A stretch of 64,000 bases of DNA from Streptomyces cupreus (GCF_014257025.1 NZ_JACMSF010000047.1:1-64000), one strand, 5' to 3'; numbered from the stretch's first letter, positions 9,629-19,222 are shown. The notes: generated by a model from the letters alone, not told the origin. Made by a program: numbers and translations.

Positions 9629-9721
9629 GGGCAACTCCTTGGCAGAAGGGCTCTCGCCTCGACGACAGGCATCACTCTGTCGGCACCATCGATCACGTAG
9701 GGGTGCCCTTTGCCCAATTCA

Positions 9722-9990
9722 CCCCATCAGGCAATCAGCGCGGCGTGGTTGACGTGCTCGGTCCGGTGCAGGCGCCTCACGGTAGGCTCCGCCGTCGCAG
9801 CACGATCGGGAGCCACCAAGGCCCTCACCCGGGCCGTCGACCGAATCGCCCTCCACCTCGGCGATCGCCTCGGGTGAGCGCAGCACGCGCCTGACGGCGG
9901 GGAACGGCTCCGTGCAGGCCGGAGGCATGGCGGGCCTGGCTGCTGTAGGCGCGGCAGCGGCGAGGCCAGGTCGTCGAGAGTGACCGAGGG
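9722..9990 (-). pseudogene. Unassigned coding relic with a frame change
   Basis: Two overlapping frames look partly protein-like: AVRRVLRSPEAIAEVEG in one, then RALVAPDRAATAEPTVRRLH to a stop near 9730 in the other. One added base near 9845 would join them. No family is recognised. It lies directly downstream of the SMI1/KNR4 gene on the same strand and may be an old remnant. Confidence 0.25.
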
Positions 9991-9992
9991 CA

Positions 9993-10556
9993 TCACCTCC
10001 CGGTCGTTCCAAGGGTCTGTTCGGCCGTCGTGAAGCGGTGGTTCGTCGGCTTCAGCGCTTCGAAGAGGTGACCGAAGTACTCCGTTTCCGCCGTTCCCGT
10101 GAGCACCGCCAGCAGGAAGGCGAGGCACCCCATGTCGTGGTGCTCCCACAGGGGGCCGCGCCCCTCGTTGTAGAGCACGGACCACTCGTCGGGGTGCTGA
10201 CTGGGGCGCGCCAGCCAGTACAGGAACGCGCCCGTGCCCTCCTCGAATGCCCACGGCAGGACCCTCGCCCCCGCCTCCTGCAGGCCAGCGGGCTTGTCCT
10301 CGAACTCCCATAGGGCGGCCAGGATCTCGTCCCGTTGTGCCGTCTGCGCTTGCAGGTCGCAGTCGTCGTAGGCGGAACCGGGGACGAGCAGCCAGATCGA
10401 CTCGTCGAAGATGCCGTCGCCGTATGTCTCGACGAGCTGCTTGTAGTCGGCGGGCAGCGCTGTACCGAGGACGCGCTCGGCTTGCACCCAGTCCACCGCG
10501 GGTGGCGGATCGGCGGGTGGCGGACAGAGACGAACGAGCGCATCGAGGGGGATCAT
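9993..10556 (-). CDS. SMI1/KNR4 (SUKH) family protein
   Basis: A protein of 187 residues starting MIPLDALVRLCPPP. The SUKH core is visible as ERVLGTALPADYKQLVETYGDGIFDESIWLL (shown here as two joined motifs, ALPADYKQLVETYGDG and FDESIWLLVPG) and a later WYNEGRGP-like segment (SVLYNEGRGPLWEHHDMG). In bacteria this superfamily often serves as immunity proteins for contact-dependent or secreted polymorphic toxins. No toxin gene is adjacent, so this may be an orphan immunity or a house-keeping SUKH protein. The start is taken at ATG 10556; further upstream the reading loses protein character. Confidence 0.75.
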   Translation of the reverse strand: MIPLDALVRLCPPPADPPPAVDWVQAERVLGTALPADYKQLVETYGDGIFDESIWLLVPGSAYDDCDLQAQTAQRDEILAALWEFEDKPAGLQEAGARVLPWAFEEGTGAFLYWLARPSQHPDEWSVLYNEGRGPLWEHHDMGCLAFLLAVLTGTAETEYFGHLFEALKPTNHRFTTAEQTLGTTGR

Positions 10557-10782
10557 GGATCGGACGCTACCGGCACAGCGGCCGGTGCCCGCGGGCGGGT
10601 CGGCAGGCCAGGTGAAGACCCACAGCGGAACCCGGCCCAGGTACACGCTCGCCGGGTGAGGGCCTCGGCAACCGGGAGCTGCGTAGTGTGTCGGGTGGTC
10701 GATGAGCGCGCACCTGGCCGGCGGGCCACCCAGATGCCCACCCCCTCGGCCGGCGCCCACGCACCCGTGCACCACAAGCGGT

Positions 10783-11709
10783 TCACCCATGACAAGGCCG
10801 CGGCCCAGCTGGCAACCCCGTCCGCAGGGTCACCGCTCGCCCAAAGTGGCTCACAGCGAAGACGGACATCCCGCGGGTGCGGGCAGCGGTCCTGGGCCGT
10901 GGGGTCCTGCGGCTCCGCTCGGAAACATCCCCGCAGGCGGCAGGCCGCAGGGCCGCCCGGCGCGCACTCGGCCGGCGGGGCAAACGCAGCACCTCATGCA
11001 GGGGGATGCCCACCGCTGCCCAAGCACGCAGGCGGTCCCGGTCGACCCAGTACACCCCGTGCCGCTCGCCCCAGGCTCTGGCGTCGCGGGTGAGGGCGCC
11101 GTTGGTGACGACCACGGCGATGTCAGCGCCGTGGACCGGTTGGGCGGTTTTCCTTGACCTGGTACATCACCGAGGAACCGACCTTGCCCTGCACATGGGT
11201 GTGCTTGGCCTGGACGATGATCCGGCCGCGCTGGCGGTCGTGTCCGATGACGTCGGCGGCCTGGTCTTTCTGCCCGCCCACCCGCCGCGCCGTCCAGCCG
11301 TCGCGGACGAGGAGATCACACAGCGCGTACTCGAACTCCTCGTCGTTCATGGCATCGATCTCGGCCAGCGTCAGCCGCAGACCGGCCAAGGCACGCGCCC
11401 GCAGCCGCCGTACACACGCCGCACGCCACAGACGCCACCCCGCCCAGAGGGCCGCCAGGGCCGCAGCCGCGGCAAGCCAGGGCCAGCCGCGGACGGCGCA
11501 TGCCAGGCGGCCGCAACAAGCCTCGCCCCCAGCCAGATGACCGCGCGGGCCACGACCGCGGCCGCACCCCGCTCCGCACGGGTGCGGGGCGCCCGCAGCC
11601 CGAGCACGTGCCGGGCAGCCATCAGCGCCCGGTCCTTGCCGACACCGACGGCTGCGGAGCCGGCGGGGAGGCCGGGGCGGCCTCCCCGAGGCCGAACAGC
11701 TGACTCCAT
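10783..11709 (-). pseudogene. Membrane-anchored Mrr-like restriction endonuclease, frameshifted twice
   Basis: Three frames in order give one protein. The first is an N-terminus with a membrane helix (VVARAVIWLGARLVAAAWHA). The second has another helix and a PD-(D/E)xK nuclease core (LTLAEIDAMNDEEFE, then DQAADVIGHD and IIVQAKHTH). The third is a C-terminus starting GADIAVVVTNGALTRDAR. The first switch is a two-base GC excess near 11500. The second is one extra A in the A4 run (11148-11151 as T on the plus strand). Homologous proteins read VMYQVKGTA where this reads VMYQVKEN. Mrr-like enzymes restrict foreign, often methylated, DNA; this copy would be inactive. Confidence 0.7.
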
Positions 11710-11808
11710 AACCACACCCCGGCAAGCAGCGGACAAGCCCAGGCGTGTGACTCGCTCGATCGCGCCATGCGGCCGATGCGCTTTCCCGGGCTGGGTCGGA
11801 TGGGCGGA

Positions 11809-12642
11809 TCAGCGCAGTCCGGCGAAGAGATCGTTCTCGGGTACGGCCGCGCCGGTGGCGTCCTGGACACGTACGAAGGTCTCCATGCCCATCAACTCGC
11901 CGAACCTCTCCTTGCCCATTTTGAGGAAGAAGATGTTCTCGCCCTGACTCGCGTGCGCGGCCAGCGCGTCGAACTTCTGGCCGCTGAACGCGGTGGAGTC
12001 CACCCACGTGGTGATCTCATCGTCGGGCAGACCGATCTCGGCCATCGCGGCAGCCTCGGCAGGATCCGGCTCCGGCATGTCCGGATGAAACTCGCGCATG
12101 ATCTCCCCGAACCGCTGCATCATCGAGCGGGGCATCGTCGTCCAGTACACCTTCGGTGTCAGCGCGGTCATCTCCAGCGCCGCCATCGTGATGCGATGGG
12201 CCTGGATGTGGTCGGGGTGACCGTAGAAGCCGTTCTCGTCGTAGGTGACGACCACATCGGGTCGATAGTGCCGCATGAGTTCCGCAAGCCGGGCCGCGCC
12301 TTCCTCCACGGGGGTCTGCCAGAAGGATCCGGGGGCGTCGTTGCTCGGCCAGCCCATCATCCCGGAGTCGGCATAGTCCAGCATCTCCAGATCGCTGACC
12401 TTCAGGACATCACAGCTCGCCTCAAGTTCCCGGCGGCGCATCAAGGCGACCACCGCCGGATCGTGTCCCGGATCGCCCGGCTTGACACCCCCCGGTCCGT
12501 CACCGCAACCACCGTCGGTACACGTCACGAGAACCGTGCGGACGCCTTCCGCCGCGTACCGCGCGAGGACCCCTCCGGTTCCGGTGGCCTCGTCGTCGGG
12601 GTGAGCGTGCACTGCCATGAGCGTCAAAGGCCGGTCAGGCAT
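11809..12642 (-). CDS. PIG-L family deacetylase (Mca/MshB-like)
   Basis: A 277-residue zinc hydrolase of the LmbE/PIG-L superfamily. The metal-binding AHPDDE motif is at residues 11-16 (MAVHAHPDDEATG) and the third ligand is in the GHPDHIQAH segment. The length and the RRRELEASCDVL and DYADSGMMGW motifs match mycothiol S-conjugate amidase (Mca) and MshB relatives. These release the acyl part of mycothiol conjugates or deacetylate a GlcNAc moiety during thiol metabolism. ATG at 12642 follows AGGAGG by eight bases. It is probably a paralogue rather than the core mca gene, since its neighbours are all accessory. Confidence 0.85.
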   Translation of the reverse strand: MPDRPLTLMAVHAHPDDEATGTGGVLARYAAEGVRTVLVTCTDGGCGDGPGGVKPGDPGHDPAVVALMRRRELEASCDVLKVSDLEMLDYADSGMMGWPSNDAPGSFWQTPVEEGAARLAELMRHYRPDVVVTYDENGFYGHPDHIQAHRITMAALEMTALTPKVYWTTMPRSMMQRFGEIMREFHPDMPEPDPAEAAAMAEIGLPDDEITTWVDSTAFSGQKFDALAAHASQGENIFFLKMGKERFGELMGMETFVRVQDATGAAVPENDLFAGLR

Positions 12643-12939
12643 GAAACAGTCCTCCTGCAGACATACATCGTGGTCCCAGTGCGCGGCGGGCCTGCCGCGA
12701 TCCTGGGGCCCAGTTCCTGGTGGGGCACACGACCTTGTGATCTCCGTGCTCCCCGCCCGCACGGCGCTGGCCCCCGGTCCATGCAACCGTGCCGACCCGA
12801 GCAACTGTTCCCGGCACCGCCACTCGGCCGTCCAGGTCGACGGCCTGCCAGGCGGACGGCGGGGCGACGCGCATGGCCGCGCCGGTCACCCGGGAACCCT
12901 GGCCGCCGAATTGTTGCTGAGCGCCGTCCCGTAAATGAT

Positions 12940-13429
12940 CTACGGGCGTTGGCTGGCATGCTCGTCCGCCGGGTAGGTCGGCGATGCCGAGTTGCAGTTC
13001 TGGTTCACCGGCCAGACTGCAGCCGGGTCACAGTGGGCCGGGCAAGCCAGCAGATAGGCCTCGTTGCTGAGGAAGAGCCTGTAGGTGTCGGCACCGATGC
13101 TGTAGGGCTGCTCTGGTTGGCCCGGGTGGACGGCGAATTCCATACCCTCCGGTACCTGGCAGAGGTACACCAGATCGGCGCCGCACGCGCACCGGTAGAA
13201 CTCGGGGTCTTGCGCCCAGGACGGCGTACCGCCCACTTTGAATGTCTGGGCCCCAGCCCTCGCGCGTTGGGGTTGTCCACGAAAAGGGGCGCAGGGTCAG
13301 CGGTAGGGCGCACAGGGATGGTTCGGAATCCGCCGCCGGCAGCGTCGCGTGGCGCTGGAGCAGCAGGCTCCAGAACGGACCCGGATAGGACGGCTGTGGA
13401 GCGTCCCAGTACCGGGGCACGAGCCGGCG
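12940..13429 (-). pseudogene. 3' part of a conserved hypothetical protein, two frameshifts
   Basis: Three frames in series give a recognisable Streptomyces protein of unknown function: RRLVPRYWDAPQPSYPGPFW, then VRPTADPAPLFVDNPNARG, then KVGGTPSWAQDPEFYRCACG to the end. Switches lie near 13325 and 13265. The final domain has Cys-rich positions (CACGADLVYLCQVPE and ACPAHCDPAAVWPV) that may bind zinc. The N-terminal portion is missing; the ISL3 fragment starts exactly where it should continue. Confidence 0.6.
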
Positions 13430-13815
13430 ACCCTCGGCTTCACCGGCTGCCTGAACCTCCTGCACAAGTACATCAACCAGGGCCGCGCGGACGCCGACCG
13501 CAGCCACATCTCCCCGCGCAGGTTCGCCCGGATGCTGCTGACCAGGCCCGACAACCTCAAGGCCAAGCATCACGAGCTCCTGGCCAAGCTCACCGCTGCC
13601 TGCCCCGAGATGACCCAACTGGTCACTCTCATCCGGGGCTTCGCTCAACTCCTGACACCTCACACAGGAAACGCCGACGCGCTCACGCACTGGATCGTCC
13701 AGGCCCGCGCCGCCGACCTACCTCATCTCCACGCCCTCACCCGGAGTCTGGAACGAGACCGCGACGCCGTGAACTCCGCGCTAGCGGCTCCGGACCGGCC
13801 GGGCCTTCGGTGTAG
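13430..13815 (+). pseudogene. ISL3-family transposase C-terminal fragment
   Basis: About 125 residues match the C-terminal helical part of ISL3 transposases (LGFTGCLNLLHKYINQGRAD, MLLTRPDNLKAKH, ACPEMTQLVTLIRGFAQLL, RDRDAVNSAL). The catalytic DDE portion and the last residues are absent. It is wedged between two other broken genes, so the region has been rearranged by recombination between IS copies. Confidence 0.75.
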
Positions 13816-13819
13816 GAAC

Positions 13820-14425
13820 TCATCCGCTCCTCCACTGTCGCCTCCGCCAGCGGAGTCTGGCCCCCCACGCCGTCCCAGTCGCGCCAGTGCAGCATGCGCC
13901 GGTGCCGACCGGTCTCATGGGTGACCAGCCGCACCGGCACATCGTCGTAGCGGCCCCAGGCTGCGCACGCCGCACCACCCGGGGGCGCGCGAGGACTCGA
14001 CGTATCCCTCGATCTCCCACCACCACCGAGGACGCATAGAACGTGCGCGTCCGCTTCGACTTCGTCACCACCCGCGCGAGTCGCCCCACGTAGTACCGAC
14101 CGCCCTCCAGCCGAAGACGCGGGACCTCCACAGTCAGCACCGAGGCTGCCTCCGTCAGCCGCAGCCCAGAGGAAAACAGCAGATCAGCGAAGGCGGCGTT
14201 GCGGTCCGCAAGCCGCCCTGCCCACCCCGGTGACGGCACGCCGTCCGCGCCGTACCCGAGCAGCCCGACCTCAACCCAGTGGCGAAACGCCCGCGGTGTC
14301 AGCCAACGGACCTCGCTGCTCCGTGCGTCCTTCGCCCGAGCAGCCAGCACCAGAACCCGCTCGCCGGTCCTCCCGAGGATCGTCCACATGATCACCGGGT
14401 TAACCATCATGTGCTCGCGCTGCAC
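13820..14425 (-). pseudogene. Tyrosine recombinase fragment, frameshifted
   Basis: The reading WLTPRAFRHWVEVGLLGYGA, then LLFSSGLRLTEAASVLTVEV (the first catalytic Arg region, GLRLTE), resembles the central part of an actinobacterial phage-type integrase. Near 14010 the frame changes (EIEGYVESSRA) and changes again to PVRLVTHETGRHRRMLHW. The final HxxR and Tyr motifs are not present. It is an inactive relic. Confidence 0.6.
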
Positions 14426-14647
14426 CGCCCTTCTCTGTCAAGTCCAGCGTGCTGAAACCGGCCCTGGTCGAGGTGCGGCCACCCGGCGCGGGCGTCAGCG
14501 CGTGCCGCCCGAGAGGTGAAAAATGGTCGGTGACGCAGCAGATTCCTTCGTCCAGTCCGGCGCGCTGCGCGCCATGAGATCCCTCGCCGACCGCGTTCCC
14601 CGGGGAGAGTGTCCGACCGCCCCTCCCTCGCTGACGCCACGGAGGTG

Positions 14648-15103
14648 TCAGCCGTCCGCCGACGCCTTCTTGATCGCTTCGCGGATCCGGGAGTATGTGC
14701 CGCAGCGGCAGACGTTCTCGATCCGGTCGATGGCGGCGTCGGTCGGCCGGGGCGTCTTCTTCAGCAGGGCCACGGCTGCCATGATCTGGCCCGGCTGGCA
14801 GAATCCGCACTGCGCGACATCGCAGTCGAGCCAGGCCTGTTGCACGGGGTGCAGCGTATCGCCGTCGGCCAGTCCTTCGATCGTGGTGACCCGGCGGCCG
14901 GCGCAGTCGGCGACCGGAACGACACAGGGCTGGATCTCCCCGCCGTCCAGGTGGCTCGTACACGCGCGGCAGACGCCCACACCGCAGCCGTACTTGGGGC
15001 CGGTGACGTTCAACAGGTCGCGCAGCACCCACAGCAGGGGCATGTCGGCGGGGGCCTCGACGGTGACCGGCTTCCCGTTGAGGACGAAGGAATAGGAGGG
15101 CAT
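14648..15103 (-). CDS. iorA: (2Fe-2S) subunit of a molybdenum hydroxylase (IorA-like)
   Basis: This 151-residue protein carries two [2Fe-2S] clusters. The plant-type cluster uses the Cys residues of KYGCGVGVCRACTSHL plus a Cys near residue 60. The second cluster, in a four-helix domain, uses CGFCQPGQ and CRCGTY. It transfers electrons from the molybdopterin subunit encoded 29 bases upstream. The family acts on N-heteroaromatics (isoquinoline 1-oxidoreductase) or aldehydes; the substrate here is unknown. AAGGA precedes the ATG. No flavin subunit is encoded nearby, as expected for the two-subunit Ior type, which passes electrons to an external acceptor. Confidence 0.85.
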   Translation of the reverse strand: MPSYSFVLNGKPVTVEAPADMPLLWVLRDLLNVTGPKYGCGVGVCRACTSHLDGGEIQPCVVPVADCAGRRVTTIEGLADGDTLHPVQQAWLDCDVAQCGFCQPGQIMAAVALLKKTPRPTDAAIDRIENVCRCGTYSRIREAIKKASADG

Positions 15104-15132
15104 CGCTGTCCTTCTCGGAATCGGGCTCGGAA

Positions 15133-17259
15133 TCAGAAGGTGAGGGGGAAGCGACGCGGCTTGGTGCCGGTCGCGCGGGCGTAGGCGTTGGCGACGGCGC
15201 CGGCCGCGGCTGGGACACCGAGTTCGCCCGCCCCGCCGGGCTCCCGCCGGGAGGGTATGAGGTGCACCTCGAAGTGCAGCGGGGCGTGCCGCTGGCGGGC
15301 GTAGTGGAAGTCGGCGTAGCTGCTTTCGCGGACAGTTCCCCGGTCGATGTGGAGGCCGGCCTGGAGCACGGTGGAGATGCCGTCGATCACGGTGCCCATG
15401 AGCTGTGCCTCAAGTCCGCGCGGATTGACGGCCGTTCCGACGTCGGCCGCCACCACGGCCCTGGTCACGCGGGGGTTCTTCGGGTCGGTGGCGTTGACCT
15501 CGACGAGGCAGGCCACGCAGGAACCGTACTCCTCGTGGACGGCGACGCCCTGCGCCTGGCCGGCCGGCAGCGGCCGGCCCCAGTGTCCGGTGGTCGCGAC
15601 CTTGTCGAGTACGGCTTTCACGGACTTGTTCCTGAGCGTGGTACGCCGGAAGGCGACCGGATCCCTGCCCAGGCTCCTAGCCACCTCGTCGACGACGATC
15701 TCCTCGGCGGTGCGCATCGTCCCGGAGTCCACCGAACGCCAGGCGCCGAGGGGGATCGCCAGCTCGACCGAGCCCGAATTCCCGGACAGGCGCCCGAAGT
15801 TGTACAGGCCGCTGTCGCTGGGCAGCGGGTTTGCGGCGCGGGCGACCGCCGGGGTCACACCGCCCTGAGCGGTCGCCCCCGACTCTGGGTAGGCCTCGCT
15901 CACCGACGCCATCGAGTGGGCGAAGGCCACCACTCTTCCCCGTGCATGGCTGGCCCGGATCCGGTGGTGGCTGGCGGGGCGCATCCTGCCGTGCCGGATG
16001 TCGTCGGCGCGGCTCCACATCAGCTTGACCGGCCGGCGGGCCGCTTTCGAGATGAGGGCCGCCTCGATGGCGGCGTCGTAGTTCAGCCGCCGGCCGAACG
16101 AGCCGCCGCCGCGCATGACATGGACCCTGACCTTCGACGTGGGCAGGCCAACAGCCGCGGCGATGCTGTCGCGAGCGTCCATCGGCGTCTGGGAGGAGAA
16201 CCAGATCTCGGCGCGACCGGGACGTACGTCCGCCACCGCGGTCAGCACCTCCATCGGGGCATGGCTGACGAAGGCGAACTCGAACTCGCCCTCGGTCTGC
16301 GCCGATCCCCGGGGCGCAGTGCCGAGGCGTGGCACGGCCGCCCGCAGCCGCGAGCGGATCGCGGCGTCGGACAGCGACGCGAGCGGGCCCGGCGCCCAGG
16401 TGATCCGCAGGGCGTCCCGGGCCTTGAAGGCGTGGTGGAAGGAGTCCGCCACCACGGCGACCCCGCCGGCGACCTTGACGACCGCGTGGACGCCCGGCAT
16501 CGCGCGGGCCGCCCGGTCGTCGACCGAGACAACCGTGCCGCCGAGTGTCGGCGGGCGGGCCACCACGGTCGGCTTCGCCCCGGCCACCGTCAGGTCTCCG
16601 GCGTATGTGGCCTTGCCGGTGACGATGTCCCGGGCATCGATCCGGGTCGTGGGCCGCCCGATCACACGGTGCCGGGACGCCGGCTTTGGTCTGCTCGACA
16701 CGGACGGCCGATGAATGCGGGCGGCGCTCGCGGTCAGGGAGCCGAAGGTGGCCGAACGCCCGTCCGGGGCGATCACCCGCGTGTCCCGGGTGCGCAGGGA
16801 CCGCGCGGGGACGTGCCACCGTCTCGCGGCCGCGGTCACCAGTTTGGCGCGCGCGGTGGCGGCCAGCTGCCGGGCAGGACCGTACAGCGAACTTACCGAG
16901 TTCGAACCGCCGGTGTACTGGTTCCCCTTGGTGCGGGCCTCGGCGAGCGGGATGTCGACGTCGACGAGCCGGGCGTCCAGCTCCTCGGCGATCATCATGG
17001 CGACCGCCGTCGTGACGCCCTGGCCGACCTCGACGCGCGGCAGCCGTACGACGACCTTGTTGGCGGCGGTGACTTCGAGGACCAGCATCTCCTCGTCGGT
17101 GCCGGTCACCAGGACGTCGGACGGTCGGCGCCTGTCCGCCGCGGTGGGCTCGATGCCTTCCGCCGTCGACGGGTCACAGCCGAGCGGCGCGGCGACGGTC
17201 AACGTGGACGCCGCGAGCGAGTAGACCACGAACTTCCGGCGGGACAACTGACGGGCCAA
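15133..17259 (-). CDS. iorB: Molybdopterin-binding subunit of a molybdenum hydroxylase (IorB-like)
   Basis: A 708-residue xanthine-dehydrogenase-type catalytic subunit. The N-terminus has a twin-arginine signal (LSRRKFVVYSLAAS) followed by a possible lipobox Cys (PLGC), so the complex is likely exported folded. Domain order is the usual one: aldehyde-oxidase hammerhead (about 205-290), then molybdopterin-binding regions with RGGGSFGRRLNYD. The active-site Glu is in GGAGELGVPAAAG near the C-terminus. Start is TTG at 17259, with GAGGAG six bases upstream. The order B then A on the strand is opposite to the classical iorAB operon. No maturation (XdhC-like) gene is present in the window. Confidence 0.85.
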   Translation of the reverse strand: MARQLSRRKFVVYSLAASTLTVAAPLGCDPSTAEGIEPTAADRRRPSDVLVTGTDEEMLVLEVTAANKVVVRLPRVEVGQGVTTAVAMMIAEELDARLVDVDIPLAEARTKGNQYTGGSNSVSSLYGPARQLAATARAKLVTAAARRWHVPARSLRTRDTRVIAPDGRSATFGSLTASAARIHRPSVSSRPKPASRHRVIGRPTTRIDARDIVTGKATYAGDLTVAGAKPTVVARPPTLGGTVVSVDDRAARAMPGVHAVVKVAGGVAVVADSFHHAFKARDALRITWAPGPLASLSDAAIRSRLRAAVPRLGTAPRGSAQTEGEFEFAFVSHAPMEVLTAVADVRPGRAEIWFSSQTPMDARDSIAAAVGLPTSKVRVHVMRGGGSFGRRLNYDAAIEAALISKAARRPVKLMWSRADDIRHGRMRPASHHRIRASHARGRVVAFAHSMASVSEAYPESGATAQGGVTPAVARAANPLPSDSGLYNFGRLSGNSGSVELAIPLGAWRSVDSGTMRTAEEIVVDEVARSLGRDPVAFRRTTLRNKSVKAVLDKVATTGHWGRPLPAGQAQGVAVHEEYGSCVACLVEVNATDPKNPRVTRAVVAADVGTAVNPRGLEAQLMGTVIDGISTVLQAGLHIDRGTVRESSYADFHYARQRHAPLHFEVHLIPSRREPGGAGELGVPAAAGAVANAYARATGTKPRRFPLTF

Positions 17260-17400
17260 CAGACGCTCCTCTCCGAGTACCGGCCGGTTCGACTGGTATG
17301 AGGGGCCAGCGCTGTCCGGGGTTGCCTTACGACGGCAGGCAGGCCGCGAGGGTGGCCGCCGTCATGAGCCAGGGCTCCCAGCGGCCGCCTGCCGGGCCGC

Positions 17401-17545
17401 TCACCGGACGAGCTCCGCGGCCTTGGTCGCCTTGCCGAGCAGCCACTCCAGGGGGCCGCGGTGGAAGTGGCAAAACCAGAGGGTCACGAACACGGTGACC
17501 ACGACTAGGAAGCCGAGCAGTACGTGCAGCGGGGAGCCGGGCACT
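17401..17545 (-). pseudogene. DUF418 membrane protein, C-terminal fragment
   Basis: About 48 residues with the typical DUF418 ending: a last membrane helix (HVLLGFLVVVTVFVTLWF) and the hallmark HRGPLEWLLGKATKAAE before the stop. All upstream helices are gone; an IstB fragment lies at the breakpoint. Length is far below the usual 350-400 residues. Confidence 0.6.
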
Positions 17546-17552
17546 TCCCCGG

Positions 17553-17700
17553 GTGGACGAAAACCTTACTTACCCCCGGCTCTGCGCGGCCATCGTCGAC
17601 CGGCTCACCTTCAATGGGGCCATCATCCAGACTGGGACCGAGTCCTACCTCCTCGCCCACACCAAAGCACAAGCCGAACGCGCCCACACCAGCAGGGCGA
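17553..17700 (+). pseudogene. IS21 IstB-like helper ATPase, C-terminal fragment
   Basis: The segment PRLCAAIVDRLTFNGAIIQTGTESYLLAHTKAQ is characteristic of the end of IstB, the AAA+ helper of IS21 transposition (shown here as motifs PRLCAAIVDRLTFNG and TGTESYLLAHT). The Walker motifs are missing. It abuts the DUF418 fragment. Confidence 0.65.
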
Positions 17701-17950
17701 GATCAGCCGTTACCTACATCCCGTGCCACGCGCTCCAGGAGGCGCCGGTGGTTCTCCCACCATGCTTGATCTACTGGTGGCAGGTTGTCCTTGCCGGGGA
17801 GTGTCTAATCAACGGCCCTGTCCCACATTCGGGATGCTGTTGGTGATCCTCGGTCGGCGGTGTGAGGCTCCGCGGGGTCTTGCTGTTGGGTTCTGGGGTG
17901 TGCTGCGCTGGTGGCGCGGGGCGGATCGAGCGGTCGAAGGGGTGGCCGCG

Positions 17951-18345
17951 GTGTCGATGGGTGTGGGTTCAGGGCGGTCGATTCCGGCGCTGACGGTCCG
18001 GATGGCGCGGGCGAGTAATCCGCGGGGCACGCCGGCGATGTGGGTACGGGACCGGTTGGACGAGCTGTTCGTGGACGATGACTTCGCCGACTGGTTCCCG
18101 GCCGATGGGCGGCGGGGTCTGTCGCCGGCGCGGCTGGCGATGGTGTCAGTGCTGCAGTATGCGGAGAACCTGACCGATCGGCAGGCCGCCGAGGCGGTCC
18201 GGTGCCGACTGGACTGGAAGTACTGTCTCGCGATGGATCTTGATGATCCGGGTTTCGACTTCTCCGTGCTCAGCGAGTTCCGAGACCGCATGGCCCGGGG
18301 CGATCGGGCCGACCGGTTGCTGGTGGTGATGGTGGATCATCTCGC
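17951..18345 (+). pseudogene. IS1182-like transposase, N-terminal fragment
   Basis: About 125 residues match the N-terminal domain of IS1182-type transposases: MWVRDRLDELFVDDDFADWF, LSPARLAMVSVLQYAENLTD, RCRLDWKYCLAMDLDDPGF and LSEFRDRM. The catalytic core is absent. Close to 18345 the sequence switches to the tail of a different transposase. Confidence 0.65.
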
Positions 18346-18346
18346 C

Positions 18347-18434
18347 CCGCCTCCAGCCCTTCGTGCCCGAGGTCTGGGCCGGACTAGGGATCTTCGCCTA
18401 CAACCTCCAGCGGATGGCCGTCCTCAGCCGGTGA
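18347..18434 (+). pseudogene. Transposase C-terminal scrap
   Basis: The reading PFVPEVWAGLGIFAYNLQRM followed by AVLSR and TGA resembles the extreme C-terminus of transposases whose last helix carries an AYNLQRM-like motif. It is joined directly to the IS1182-like fragment, marking a deletion or recombination junction. Confidence 0.45.
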
Positions 18435-18631
18435 GGGACATACCGCCGAGAGACCAGCGACACAACGCCGTCCCGCAGCACCAGCCCCGTCACCAGCCCA
18501 AACCCTTTTTCAGGGGCAAGTAGGCGTGGTTCCCTGCTCGTTCGGGCCATTCCGGGGCTGATCGGCGGCTGTGACCCTGCCTCGTGCCACACGGCCGCAC
18601 GCGCCCAGGACCACCGTACCCACCGCCGGTA

Positions 18632-19222
18632 TCAGACGGGTGCCGCGGTCCCTGCCTTGGCGATGAGCATGTCGAGGAGTGAGAGGAGGGCGCCCCGGAC
18701 GTCATCGCGGCAGCGGGCGTCGAGCATGAGGAGCGGCGTGTTCGGGTCGCGCAGATGAAGCGCCCCTCTGATCTCCTCGGCGGAGTACGGCTGTTCGCCG
18801 TGGAAGCAGTTCGCGCCGACCACGAACGGCAGTCCGCGGCTCTCGAAGAAGTCGACGGCCGGGAAGCTGCGGTCCAGGCGTCGTGTGTCGACCAGCACGA
18901 TCGCCCCGAGAGCCCCGGCCAGCAGGTCGTCCCACATGAACCAGAAACGTTCCTGGCCCGGTGTGCCGAACAGGTAGAGGACAACGCCGGCGTCGTCGAG
19001 GGTGATCCGGCCGAAGTCCATCGCCACGGTGGTCACGGTCTTGGACTCGATGCCGTCCAGGTCGTCGACGCCGACGCCTGCGGCCGTCAGCCGCTCCTCC
19101 GTGCGCAGCGGCTCGATCTCGGAGACCGTCTCGACCAGGGTCGTCTTGCCGACGCCGAATCCCCCGGCGATGAGGATCTTGACGGGGGCGGCTTCCTGGG
19201 AGGGGACGTCAAATTCGGGCAA
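18632..19222 (-). CDS. cvnD: Conservon GTPase CvnD
   Basis: A 196-residue small Ras-like GTP-binding protein of the conservon type. The P-loop is GGFGVGKTTL (residues about 20-29), the switch/G3 region is FGTPGQERFWFMWDD, and the G4-like region is VVGANCFHG. It begins at a TTG (19222) that lies inside the 3' end of cvnC, a 14-base overlap, so the two are translationally coupled. In Streptomyces, conservon proteins form a membrane-associated complex resembling eukaryotic GPCR signalling that influences development and secondary metabolism. It is the last gene of this operon; no cytochrome P450 genes follow, unlike some conservons. Confidence 0.9.
   Translation of the reverse strand: MPEFDVPSQEAAPVKILIAGGFGVGKTTLVETVSEIEPLRTEERLTAAGVGVDDLDGIESKTVTTVAMDFGRITLDDAGVVLYLFGTPGQERFWFMWDDLLAGALGAIVLVDTRRLDRSFPAVDFFESRGLPFVVGANCFHGEQPYSAEEIRGALHLRDPNTPLLMLDARCRDDVRGALLSLLDMLIAKAGTAAPV

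Noticed and set aside
11767-13815. A 682-codon plus-strand frame spanning the deacetylase.
   Set aside because: Mostly antisense to the PIG-L gene; only the last part coincides with the ISL3 fragment, which is annotated separately.
15262-17301. A 679-codon plus-strand frame opposite iorB.
   Set aside because: Antisense shadow of a gene with clear molybdopterin-binding motifs; no domain visible in this frame.
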